DNA from: DASVXQ01 sp046727955
GTDB lineage: Bacteria > Actinomycetota > CALGFH01
Direction: 5' to 3'
NCBI GenBank assembly: GCA_046727955.1
Contig: JBKPDO010000263.1
Location: 1-9,790 of the forward strand
DNA length: 9,790 nt
In this document: piece by piece, positions 1 through 6,375 of the stretch
How the letters are laid out: each line of letters begins with the position of its first letter
Numbering within the stretch: position 1 is the first letter of the stretch
Notes under the pieces: generated by a model
What the model saw: the letters and a program-made list of their open reading frames with translations, nothing else
What the model was told of the DNA's origin: nothing
The model's database searches: none
Position numbers and translations under genes: made by a program

Positions 1-66
1 GGCCGGGCGCAGGCCGGGCGCAGGCCGGGCGCAGGCCGGGCGCAGGCCGGGCGCAGGCCGAGCGCG
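1..66. repeat. 11-bp tandem repeat array, cut by window edge
   Basis: The unit GGCCGGGCGCA occurs five times without change (1-55), followed by a degenerate sixth copy (56-66). It begins at base 1, so the true number of copies is unknown. The unit length is not a multiple of three, which fits a non-coding position just upstream of the MBL-fold gene. There are no unique spacers, so this is a simple tandem repeat and not a CRISPR array. Confidence 0.95.
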
Positions 67-86
67 ACGGCCACCGGCCGCTGCAC

Positions 87-92
87 GATAAT
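87..92 (+). promoter_or_regulatory. Possible -10 element (GATAAT) upstream of the MBL-fold gene
   Basis: GATAAT matches the sigma-70-type TATAAT consensus at five of six positions, in one of the few A/T-rich spots of this stretch. It would give a leader of roughly 35-40 nt before the ATG at 136. No convincing TTGACA-like -35 lies at the right distance, and a second similar hexamer (GATAGT, 106-111) is nearby. This is a weak call from base composition and position only. Confidence 0.25.
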
Positions 93-135
93 CGGACCTG
101 CAGGCGATAGTGCTTCTCCAGGGGACGGTGCAGCC

Positions 136-1098
136 ATGGCAACGAGGCCGTTCGCATCTTTGGCAGACCTCGGCGCGAAGACCGAGACCTTGGAGGTCCT
201 CGGCGACGGCGTCTGGGCGCTCACCGCGGAGGGCGACCCCAACGTCGGCGCGGTCGAGGGCGAGGACTTCCTGGTCTGCTTCGAGGCGCGCGCTACCCCG
301 GTGGCGGCCGGCGACTGGCTGGCGAGGCTGCGCCAGCGCTGCGACAAGCCGGTCCGCTACCTGGTCCTGTCGCACTACCACGCGGTGCGGGTGCTGGGCG
401 CGAGCGCCTTCGGGGCGCAGACGATCGTGGCGCACGAGAAGACGCGCGAGCTGATCGCCGAGCGTGGCAAGCAGGACTGGGAGAGCGAGTACGCCCGCAT
501 GCCGAGGCTGTTCCGCGAGCCCGAATCGATCCCGGGCCTCACCTGGCCGACACTGACCTTCAGCGAGCGGCTCACCATCGACCTCGGTGGCGACCGAGGC
601 CACCTGGTGCTCCGCTACTGCGGCCGCGGCCACACCGCCGGCGACGTCGTGGCGTGGCTGCCGCGGCAGCGCGTGCTGTTCGCCGGTGACCTGGTGGAGT
701 CGCAGGCGGCGCTCTATACCGGCGACGCCTTCCACGCCGACTGGTCCACCGGCACCCTCGACGCCGTCAAGGCGCTCGGCGCCGAGGCGCTGGTCGGCGG
801 CAGGGGCGCGGTGGCGCGCGGTCGCTCGGCCGTGGACGCGGCGATCGAGCAGTCGCGCGAGTTCCTCCTGGTGATGCGCGAGCGGGTCGGCGCGGTGCAC
901 GCCGCGGGCGGGGCGCTCAGGCAGGCGTTCGAGGCGACCCACGAGGCGCTTGCCCCGCGCTACGGGCGCTGGCCTATCTTCGAGCACTGCCTGCCGTTCA
1001 ACGTGCAGCGCCTCTGGGACGAGCTCGACGGGATCGACTGGCCCCGCGTCTGGACGGCTGAGCGCGACCTCGAGGTATGGAACGCACTGCAGGACTGA
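136..1098 (+). CDS. MBL-fold metallo-hydrolase-like protein with atypical metal site
   Basis: This 320-residue protein has the metallo-beta-lactamase fold pattern. A strand ending LVLSHYHAVRVLG (about 76-88) stands where hydrolases carry HxHxDH. GHTAGD (165-170) supplies the next metal histidine, and FAGDL (182-186) the bridging aspartate. H80 and H82 are kept, but the aspartate and last histidine of HxHxDH are replaced by V84 and R85, and the C-terminal region shows GGRGAV rather than a clear PGHG. Metal content and reaction are therefore uncertain. No signal peptide or membrane segment is visible, so it is probably cytosolic. ATG 136 is preferred because AGGGGA lies 10 nt upstream. The next gene begins 28 bp downstream on the same strand, suggesting one operon. 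From memory, MBL proteins of this type often accompany flavin monooxygenases like the neighbour. The fold is fairly sure and the function is not. Confidence 0.85.
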   Translation: MATRPFASLADLGAKTETLEVLGDGVWALTAEGDPNVGAVEGEDFLVCFEARATPVAAGDWLARLRQRCDKPVRYLVLSHYHAVRVLGASAFGAQTIVAHEKTRELIAERGKQDWESEYARMPRLFREPESIPGLTWPTLTFSERLTIDLGGDRGHLVLRYCGRGHTAGDVVAWLPRQRVLFAGDLVESQAALYTGDAFHADWSTGTLDAVKALGAEALVGGRGAVARGRSAVDAAIEQSREFLLVMRERVGAVHAAGGALRQAFEATHEALAPRYGRWPIFEHCLPFNVQRLWDELDGIDWPRVWTAERDLEVWNALQD

Positions 1099-1126
1099 GG
1101 ACCCCGACCGGCGACGAGGGCGACCC

Positions 1127-2860
1127 ATGGCGCAGGCGCACAGCACCGGCACCCAGGGCACCGGCACCCAGGGCACCGGCACCCAGGGCACCGGCACCCA
1201 GGGCACCGGCACCCAGGGCACCGGCACCTGGGGAGGCACCGGCACGCAGAGCAGCAGCACCAGGAGCACGGCCACCGTGGTGGTGATCGGCAACGGCCCG
1301 GTGGGCCAGACGGCGGCGCTGCTGCTGGCCCGCTGGGGCATCTCCGTGGTCGTGCTCGACAGCCGGCCGGAGCGCGAGGCGGTGGGCTCCAAGTCGATCT
1401 GCCAGGCGCGCGACGTCCTCGACGTCTGGGCCTCGGTGGGTGCGTGCCGCATCGCCGACGAGGGCGTGACCTGGACGACCGCCAGGACGTTCCACCGCGA
1501 CCGCGAGCTGTTCGCCTGGTCCTTCGTCGACCGGGGCAGGTCGCCGCTGCCGGCGTGCGTGAACATCTCGCAGGCGCGGACCGAGGAGATCCTCGACCAG
1601 GCGATCGCTACGCAGCCGCTGATCGAGGCCCGCTGGGACCACGAGGTCGTGGCCATCGACCAGGACCAGGACGGGGTCACAGTGCGCTGCCGCACCCGCC
1701 GGGGCGAGGTCGCCATGCGGGCGCCGTTCGTGCTGGCGTGCGCAGGAGGCCGCGCCGACGCGGTGCGGGACATGCTCGGCGTCGGCTTCCCCGGCCGCTC
1801 CTTCGAGGACCGCTTCCTGATCTGCGACATCCGCGTCGACCTGCCCGGGTGGGAGACGGAGCGACGCTTCTACTTCGACCCCACCTGGAACCCCGACCGG
1901 CAGGTGCTCATCCACCCGTGCCCGGACTCGACCTACCGCATCGACTGGCAGGTCCCCGCGGACTTCGACCTGGAGGCCGAGCAGGCCGACGGGCGGCTCG
2001 ACGCCCGCATCAGACGCATCGTGGGCGAGCGGCGCTATGAGATCGTCTGGAAATCCCTGTACCGCTTCCAGTCGCGCCATGCCGACCAGCTCCGGACGGG
2101 ACGGGTGCTGCTGGCGGGGGACTGCGCGCACCTATTCGCGCCGTTCGGCGCGCGCGGGCTGAACTCCGGCGTACACGACGCCGAGAACGCCGCCTGGAAG
2201 CTGGCCTTCGTGCTGCGCGGCTGGGCGCCGCCGGCGCTGCTCGACAGCTACCACTCAGAGCGGCTCGCCGCCGCGCTGGAGAACCTCGAGGTCACCGGGC
2301 GCACCATGGAGTTTCTCGTGCCCCAGTCGCCGGCCGCGTGGGCGCGCCGACGCGAGGTGCTGGAACGCGCGGCGCGCGACCGCGCTGGCCAGGACGCCAT
2401 CGACTCCGGCCGCTTCTTCGAGCCCTTCTGGTACGTGGACTCGCCGCTGACCACCCCTGACCCGAGCCGGCCCTTCGCGGGCCGCCCGCCCCGCGGCGAG
2501 TCCCCGGTCCCTGGCCCTGGCATCCTGGTCCCCGACGCGCCGGTGGACGATGCCGAGCGCCCTGGCGTGGCGCGGCTCCGGGAGATCGTCCGCGACGGGA
2601 TGCTCGTCCTCACCTGCGGCCGCGCCTCAGCTGCGTCGGCGCCGCTGGCTCTGAAACGGGCCCTGGAAGTGCCCGCCCGCGTGCTGCGCCTGGAGGAGCT
2701 GGACCGGGAGGGGTACCTACGCCAGGCGCTCTCGGCCCGCGACGGCGAGATCTGGCTGGTCCGTCCCGACGGCCACGTCGCCGCGGTCGCCCGCGACGTG
2801 GCCGAGGTCGCCCCTGCCGCCCGCCGCGCCCTCGGCCACGAGCAGGTGGCTACCGCTTGA
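1127..2860 (+). CDS. FAD-dependent monooxygenase, aromatic-hydroxylase type
   Basis: This 577-residue cytosolic class A flavoprotein monooxygenase is of the PheA/MhpA-like type, which uses NAD(P)H and O2 to hydroxylate aromatic or related compounds. The substrate cannot be read from sequence. The dinucleotide-binding fingerprint GNGPVG (55-60) is followed by a beta-strand ending in an acidic residue (D78). The second FAD motif is clear: GDCAHLFAPFGARGLNSG (331-348), then DAENAAWKLA. The C-terminus, with LVRPDGHVAAV, looks like the thioredoxin-fold tail of phenol hydroxylases. Two oddities stand out. About 50 residues precede the FAD domain and are mostly GTGTQ repeats. The middle DG motif, usually CDGAR, reads CAGGR (205-209). 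ATG 1127 is chosen because GAGGG (1116-1120) lies six bases upstream. A longer frame reaches back to 950 but overlaps the MBL gene with shadow sequence. Probably co-transcribed with the MBL gene. Confidence 0.88.
   Translation: MAQAHSTGTQGTGTQGTGTQGTGTQGTGTQGTGTWGGTGTQSSSTRSTATVVVIGNGPVGQTAALLLARWGISVVVLDSRPEREAVGSKSICQARDVLDVWASVGACRIADEGVTWTTARTFHRDRELFAWSFVDRGRSPLPACVNISQARTEEILDQAIATQPLIEARWDHEVVAIDQDQDGVTVRCRTRRGEVAMRAPFVLACAGGRADAVRDMLGVGFPGRSFEDRFLICDIRVDLPGWETERRFYFDPTWNPDRQVLIHPCPDSTYRIDWQVPADFDLEAEQADGRLDARIRRIVGERRYEIVWKSLYRFQSRHADQLRTGRVLLAGDCAHLFAPFGARGLNSGVHDAENAAWKLAFVLRGWAPPALLDSYHSERLAAALENLEVTGRTMEFLVPQSPAAWARRREVLERAARDRAGQDAIDSGRFFEPFWYVDSPLTTPDPSRPFAGRPPRGESPVPGPGILVPDAPVDDAERPGVARLREIVRDGMLVLTCGRASAASAPLALKRALEVPARVLRLEELDREGYLRQALSARDGEIWLVRPDGHVAAVARDVAEVAPAARRALGHEQVATA
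1142..1249 (+). repeat. 15-bp in-frame tandem repeat coding for GTGTQ
   Basis: Six consecutive 15-bp units (1142-1231) encode STGTQ, four GTGTQ and GTGTW. A looser GGTGTQ copy follows (1232-1249). The array lies between the start codon and the FAD-binding fingerprint of the monooxygenase, at residues 6-41. The unit preserves the reading frame. The encoded stretch should be disordered and has no resemblance to a signal peptide. Confidence 0.93.
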
Positions 2861-3002
2861 CCACGCGGGTGGCGGTCAGCTGCAGGTGCGCGCGCATGAT
2901 CTCGGTCGCGGTCGCCGCGGCGCCCTCGAAGACCTGGACGAGGTCGACGATGATCGTGCGCCCGCGCCCGCGCCGGCGTCGACGTCGACGCTGTGCGCGC
3001 AT
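2850..3002 (-). CDS. Small 50-residue ORF, Arg-rich N-terminus, unknown function
   Basis: I do not recognise this protein. It starts at ATG 3002 with a purine-rich GGGGGA about three bases upstream and ends at TAG 2850-2852. Its last 11 bases overlap the end of the convergent monooxygenase gene. The first 15 residues are almost all Arg or Gly, coded by a simple CGT/CGA/CGC run. The remaining 35 residues, starting TIIVDLVQVFEG, look like a short strand plus an amphipathic helix. In that part all 35 codons end in G or C, as expected of real coding DNA here, while the Arg run breaks the rule. It could be a genuine small gene, possibly nucleic-acid binding, or the 3' remnant of a longer gene that lost its front half. 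It lies downstream of the RidA gene on the same strand. Confidence 0.42.
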   Translation of the reverse strand: MRAQRRRRRRRGRGRTIIVDLVQVFEGAAATATEIMRAHLQLTATRVVKR

Positions 3003-3187
3003 GGTTCCCCCGCTTGCGCCGCGGGGACGCGGCGCCCCAACCGCTGCGCCGTCCGGCCAGACGAGAGCCGGACGGCGCAGCCGATCCCCGGGCGGTGGCG
3101 CTGCCGCGGTCGAGGTCCCCTCCGGCCCCCGCGCGCGGCAGCGACAGCGATAGGCTCCAGCACAAGGGTCACAAACCGATGCCGCGT
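3003..3187. other. Gap between ridA-like gene and small ORF
   Basis: No reading frame in this stretch keeps the G/C third-position pattern of its neighbours. The only clear structure is the 15-bp inverted repeat at 3043-3081. If the small ORF is not real, the convergent gap runs from 2861 to 3187 (327 bp) with nothing else visible in it. Confidence 0.5.
3043..3081. terminator. Perfect 15-bp inverted repeat, terminator- or attenuator-like
   Basis: The arm GCTGCGCCGTCCGGC (3043-3057) is perfectly complementary to 3067-3081, with a 9-nt loop (CAGACGAGA). It lies past the stop of the RidA gene and about 180 bp past the stop of the monooxygenase gene, a usual place for a shared terminator between converging genes. 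No T-run follows on either strand. Such U-less GC hairpins are common in high-GC actinobacteria. If the small ORF at 2850-3002 is real, the hairpin instead lies in its leader and could act as an attenuator. The structure is certain and its role is inferred. Confidence 0.6.
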
Positions 3188-3610
3188 TCAGCGCGGGCCA
3201 GTCTCGGAGCCGTAACCGTTTGGCTCCACCACCGCCTCCGCCTCGATCTCGACCTGCCAGCGCGGGTCCAGCAGCCCCGCGACCACCACCATCGTGGCGG
3301 CAGGGCGGACCTGGCCGAAGACGGCGCCGTGAGCCCTGCCGACCGCCTCCCAGATGGCGGCGCTGGTCACGAACATCCGCGTGCGCACCACGTGCTCGGG
3401 ACCGGCCTCCGCCGCACGCAGGGCGGCCAGGATCAGTTCGATGCAGCGGGCCGCCTGCCGCTCCGGGTCGGGGTCGCACCACCCGTCCGGCCAGATCGGC
3501 GCGGTGCCCGCGACCACCACCCGGTCGCCGACCCGCACCGCTCGGCTGAAGCCGATCTCCGGCTCGAACGGCGAGCCGGACGAGATGCGCCTGCGTCCGT
3601 CATCACTCAT
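3188..3610 (-). CDS. RidA/YjgF-family protein lacking the catalytic arginine
   Basis: This 140-residue protein has the length and landmarks of the YjgF/YER057c/UK114 family: FSRAVRVGDRVVVAGTAPI near the N-terminus, a central helix (QAARCIELILAALRAAE), and a C-terminal RPAATMVVVAGLLDPRW followed by VEIEAEAVV. Archetypal RidA is a trimeric enamine/imine deaminase that clears 2-aminoacrylate released by PLP enzymes. That activity needs an arginine in PARS (R105 of E. coli RidA). Here the matching site is A105 in RPAAT, so this belongs to a non-archetypal subgroup whose reaction is not firmly known. ATG 3610 overlaps the TGA of the PLP gene (ATGA), and GGAGG lies 10 nt before the start. This implies translational coupling and a shared role with that PLP enzyme. 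Confidence 0.88.
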   Translation of the reverse strand: MSDDGRRRISSGSPFEPEIGFSRAVRVGDRVVVAGTAPIWPDGWCDPDPERQAARCIELILAALRAAEAGPEHVVRTRMFVTSAAIWEAVGRAHGAVFGQVRPAATMVVVAGLLDPRWQVEIEAEAVVEPNGYGSETGPR

Positions 3611-4803
3611 GCCCTGGTCGCCTCCTCCGGCGTCGCGGCGTCAGGATATTTCAGGCCAGTGCCGATGTTGAGCACCACGACCCGGTCGCTCGGCCGGATC
3701 CAGCCGTCCGCGCGGAGCCGGCGCACCGCCGCCAGCGCCGCGGCGCCCTCGGGGCAGGGGAACAGCCCTTCCAGCCGCGCGCAGGCCGACTGCTCCGCCA
3801 GCAGCTCGCCGTCGTCCACGGCAAGGGCGCAACCGCCCGTTCGGTAGAGCGCGTCGAGGACCAGAAAGTCGCCGAGCGGCTTGGGCACCCCGATCCCGAA
3901 CGCCACCGTCGAAGGGCGCGGCCACGGCGTGACGCTGCGCTCGCCGCGCTCGAAGGCGCGCACCAGCGGCGCGCACCCGGTGGCCTGCACCGCCACCAGC
4001 CGCGGCGGCGGCCCCTCCACCCAGCCGAGCTGCCTGGCCTCGGTCAGCGCCTTGTCGATGCCAATCAGGCCGACCCCGCCGCCGGTCGGGCAGACGATCA
4101 CGTCCGGCAGGCTCCAGCCGAGCTGCTCCAGCAGCTCGAGCCCGATGGTCTTCTTGCCCTCGACCCGGTAGGGCTCCCTGAGCGTGCCGGCATCGAACCA
4201 GCCGTCAGCCGCCACCGCCGCCGCCACCACCGCCCCCGCGTCGCCGATGTGGCCGTCGACCAGGCACACCGTCGCGCCGGCGATGGCGCACTCCAGTCGG
4301 TTGACCAGGGGAGCGGCGGCGGGCACGGCCACCAGCAGCCGCAGGCCGGCGCGAGCGGCATAGGCGGCCCAGGCCGCGCCGGCGTTGCCGTTGGTCGGCA
4401 TGGCCAGCCGCTCGATCCCCAGCTCCAGCGCACGGGCCACGCCGACCGCGGCGCCGCGCGCCTTGAAGCTGCCGGTCGGCAGGCTGGCGTCGTCCTTGAC
4501 CAGCAGTGTGCCCACGCCGTAGCGCCCGCCCAGCCGGACCAGCCGCAGCAGCGGCGTCATGCCCTCGCCGAAGCCGATCCGCCGCCGCGGCCGCACCGGC
4601 GGGAGCAGCTCCGCGTAGCGCCAGATGGTGGTGCCCCGCGCCGCCATGGCCGTCCGGTCCAGCCGGCCCGCCCTGCCGCTGTCCAGGTCGTAGCGAGCCA
4701 GCAGCGGCGCGCCACAGACGCACAGGTTCTGCGGCACAGCGGCGTCGTGGACGCGGCCGCAACGGGAGCATTCGAGGTGGTCGAGCAGGCTCTCCTGGGT
4801 CAT
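3607..4803 (-). CDS. Threonine synthase-like PLP enzyme with N-terminal zinc ribbon
   Basis: This 398-residue fold-type II PLP enzyme belongs to the tryptophan synthase-beta superfamily. A zinc-ribbon-like module comes first (C12, C15, C28, C30 in CSRCG and CVCG). Next is GEGMTPL (79-85), then TGSFKARG with the PLP lysine K114, the substrate loop TNGNAG (137-142), and the phosphate-binding TGGGVG (240-245). This set matches zinc-ribbon proteins annotated as threonine synthase, which convert O-phosphohomoserine to threonine. The same fold also gives threonine/serine dehydratases and related lyases, so the substrate is open. The coupled RidA-type gene suggests a reaction releasing enamine or imine. 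ATG 4803 keeps the ribbon. No good Shine-Dalgarno precedes it and no nearby upstream ATG or GTG exists in frame. A longer frame continues to 6048 but is antisense to bioA. The gene diverges from bioA across the G-rich repeat. Confidence 0.82.
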   Translation of the reverse strand: MTQESLLDHLECSRCGRVHDAAVPQNLCVCGAPLLARYDLDSGRAGRLDRTAMAARGTTIWRYAELLPPVRPRRRIGFGEGMTPLLRLVRLGGRYGVGTLLVKDDASLPTGSFKARGAAVGVARALELGIERLAMPTNGNAGAAWAAYAARAGLRLLVAVPAAAPLVNRLECAIAGATVCLVDGHIGDAGAVVAAAVAADGWFDAGTLREPYRVEGKKTIGLELLEQLGWSLPDVIVCPTGGGVGLIGIDKALTEARQLGWVEGPPPRLVAVQATGCAPLVRAFERGERSVTPWPRPSTVAFGIGVPKPLGDFLVLDALYRTGGCALAVDDGELLAEQSACARLEGLFPCPEGAAALAAVRRLRADGWIRPSDRVVVLNIGTGLKYPDAATPEEATRA

Positions 4804-5091
4804 GTCAAAGGGAGTGCAGCACGGGACGCCGCGGACCGCCAGCGCTGGTGTGGACGCGGTGCCGCTGGCGCTGGGCGCCTTCCCGCCGCGGTCCCGTAAC
4901 CGTTCGGCCGTTCGCGGTGTCTGGTCTTCGGTGAGTCGGTCGGCGGTGTCCGGGGGTCCGGGGTCCGGGTCCGGGGTCCGGGTCCGGGGTCCGGGGTCCG
5001 GGGGCTCAAGAGCGAGGTCGGGCCGAGGCACTGGGGAGCGAAGCAGAGCCGAGCGTAGCCCTCGGTGGTAAACGTCAGGTGGAGGGGGCGG
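4804..5091. other. Divergent intergenic region between PLP gene and bioA
   Basis: These 288 bases must hold the promoters of both the leftward PLP-ridA unit and the rightward bio operon. I see an array of GTCC-plus-G-run units (4948-5004) and a 10-bp palindrome CCAGCGCTGG (4839-4848). No convincing -35/-10 pair is visible on either strand. I found no BirA-type operator (TTGTAAACC with its inverted partner) and no BioQ-like TGAAC/GTTCA palindrome. GGTAAAC near 5067-5073 resembles one half of a BirA site but has no partner. Confidence 0.6.
4948..5004 (+). repeat. GTCCGGG(G) tandem array with G-quadruplex potential
   Basis: GTCC starts at 4948, 4956, 4963, 4969, 4976, 4982, 4989 and 4996, giving spacings of 8, 7, 6, 7, 6, 7 and 7 bases. 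On the + strand this makes eight runs of three to five G separated mostly by TCC. That meets the usual quadruplex pattern (four or more G3+ tracts with loops of 1-7 nt) with room to spare. It ends 88 bp before the bioA start and may be in the bioA leader, or in promoter DNA, depending on where transcription begins. The irregular, non-triplet unit fits non-coding DNA. Confidence 0.9.
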
Positions 5092-6375
5092 ATGGCGAGC
5101 TGGGTCGAGCGGGACGCGGCGGTGGTGTGGCACGGCTTCACGCAGATGGCGTCGTGGGCGGAGAACGCGCCGGTGATCGTGGAGCGGGGCGATGGCCGCG
5201 AGCTCATCGACGTGGACGGGCGGCGCTACCTGGACGCGATCTCGTCGCTCTGGGTGACCACGCTGGGCCACCGCGTCCCTGAGCTGGACCAGGCGCTGGC
5301 CGAGCAGGCTGGGCGGATCGCGCACTCCACCATGCTGGGCAACGGCAACCGGGTGGTCGTCGAGCTGGCCGAGGCACTCGCCCGGATCGTCCCGGTGGAG
5401 CGGCCGCACGTGCTGTTCGCCTGCGACGGCGCCAGCGCGGTCGAGCAGGCGCTCAGGATCGCCTTCCAGTACTGGGTCAACCTCGGCGCCGGCGGGCGCA
5501 CCAGCTACCTGGCCTTCGGCGGCGCCTATCACGGCGACACCGTCGGGGCGCTGTCCGTGGGCGACGACGACTTCAACGGCGAGCTGTTTGCGCCGCTGCG
5601 CTTCCCAGTGCTGCGCGCCCCTGGCTTCGACCGGCCGGACTGCGTGAAGGTAGCCGCGGAGCTGGTGCGGGCGCGCGCGGGCGAGCTGGCGGCGGTGGTG
5701 GTCGAGCCGCTGGTGCAGGGTGCCGCCGGCATGCTGATGGTTGCGGCAGAAGAGCTCGGGCAGCTCGCCGAGGCCTGCCTCGAGACCGGCACGCTGCTGG
5801 TCTGCGACGAGGTGGCGACCGGGTTCGGGCGCACCGGCGCGATGTTCGCGTCGCAGCGCTGCGGGCTGCGGCCCGACCTGCTGGTGGTGGGCAAGGGGCT
5901 GACCGGCGGCTACCTGCCGATGTCGGCGACGATCGCCGCCGACCGCGTCTACCAGGCCTTCCTGGGCGAGGACCTGGGGCCGCGGACGCTGTACCACGGC
6001 CACTCCTACGCCGGCAACGCGCTGGCGGCGGCGGTCGCGCTCAGGCACCTCGAGCTGCTAGAGCGCTGGAACGTGCTGGCCAGCGTGGCCGAGCGGTCGG
6101 CGGAGCTCCGCGACCTGCTGCATGACCAGATCGTGCCGCTGCCGGCCGTCCACGAGGTGCGGCTGGAGGGGCTCATGGGTGGGATCGACCTGCAGGCGCA
6201 CGGGCAGGAGCGGCTCGGCCGCCGGGTATGCGCCGCCGCGGTGCGGCGCGGTGTGCTCCTGCGCCCTCTCGGCGATACGATCGTGCTGATGCCGCCCCTG
6301 ACCATCACCAGCGCTGAGCTGGACCGGCTGGTCAGTGTCCTGCACGCAGCGATCCTGCAGGTGACCGGAGGGTGA
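5092..6375 (+). CDS. bioA: Adenosylmethionine-8-amino-7-oxononanoate aminotransferase
   Basis: This 427-residue class III PLP aminotransferase converts KAPA to 7,8-diaminopelargonate, the middle step of biotin synthesis, in the cytosol. BioA-specific landmarks are VWHGFTQM near residue 14 (WHPYTQM in many BioAs), DAISSLW, and AHSTMLGNGN. Cofactor landmarks are CDEVATGFGRTG with the PLP-nitrogen aspartate D239, and GKGLTGGYLPMSAT with the Schiff-base lysine K268. The usual tyrosine of WHPYT is phenylalanine here. The amino donor is S-adenosylmethionine in most BioAs but lysine in some, and sequence alone does not decide. ATG 5092 is chosen over an in-frame GTG at 5065 because GGAGG (5081-5085) lies six bases upstream of it. 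The stop overlaps the next GTG (GTGA). First gene of the bio operon. Confidence 0.93.
   Translation: MASWVERDAAVVWHGFTQMASWAENAPVIVERGDGRELIDVDGRRYLDAISSLWVTTLGHRVPELDQALAEQAGRIAHSTMLGNGNRVVVELAEALARIVPVERPHVLFACDGASAVEQALRIAFQYWVNLGAGGRTSYLAFGGAYHGDTVGALSVGDDDFNGELFAPLRFPVLRAPGFDRPDCVKVAAELVRARAGELAAVVVEPLVQGAAGMLMVAAEELGQLAEACLETGTLLVCDEVATGFGRTGAMFASQRCGLRPDLLVVGKGLTGGYLPMSATIAADRVYQAFLGEDLGPRTLYHGHSYAGNALAAAVALRHLELLERWNVLASVAERSAELRDLLHDQIVPLPAVHEVRLEGLMGGIDLQAHGQERLGRRVCAAAVRRGVLLRPLGDTIVLMPPLTITSAELDRLVSVLHAAILQVTGG
6359..6364 (+). promoter_or_regulatory. Ribosome binding site deciding the bioF GTG start
   Basis: AGGTGA, a direct match to the anti-Shine-Dalgarno partner, lies seven bases before the GTG at 6372. 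A nearer GGAGG (6367-6371) abuts the start codon with no spacer and is too close to serve it. The site is inside the last codons of bioA, as expected for coupled translation. Confidence 0.55.

Noticed and set aside
1..66. CRISPR array
   Set aside because: Copies are directly adjacent without spacers and only 11 bp long.
950..1126. Longer monooxygenase start at 950
   Set aside because: The extra 59 residues overlap the MBL gene and have shadow-like Ser/Thr/Arg composition; ATG 1127 has a Shine-Dalgarno.
998..2131. Long antisense ORF under the monooxygenase gene
   Set aside because: High G+C removes stop codons in other frames. The translation is Arg/Gly/Ala/His-rich, without motifs, and includes the reverse of the repeat array.
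3206..3227. Inverted repeat GGAGCC/GGCTCC with a 10-nt loop as a terminator
   Set aside because: The stem is only six pairs, lies within the RidA coding region and has no T-run. The 15-bp hairpin at 3043-3081 is the better candidate.
4801..4808. TTGACA on the - strand as a -35 box for the PLP gene
   Set aside because: It overlaps the ATG start codon, so it cannot drive that gene; no -10 follows that would suit an internal start.
5056..5080. BirA or BioQ operator before bioA
   Set aside because: Only one BirA half-site-like word (GGTAAAC) is present and no inverted partner at the expected distance; no TGAAC/GTTCA pair.
5065..5091. GTG 5065 as the bioA start
   Set aside because: It has no Shine-Dalgarno at a proper distance; ATG 5092 has GGAGG six bases upstream.
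4804..6048. N-terminal extension of the PLP gene on the - strand to 6048
   Set aside because: It is antisense to bioA, has implausible Arg/His/Gln/Pro-rich composition, and the conserved zinc-ribbon start fits ATG 4803.
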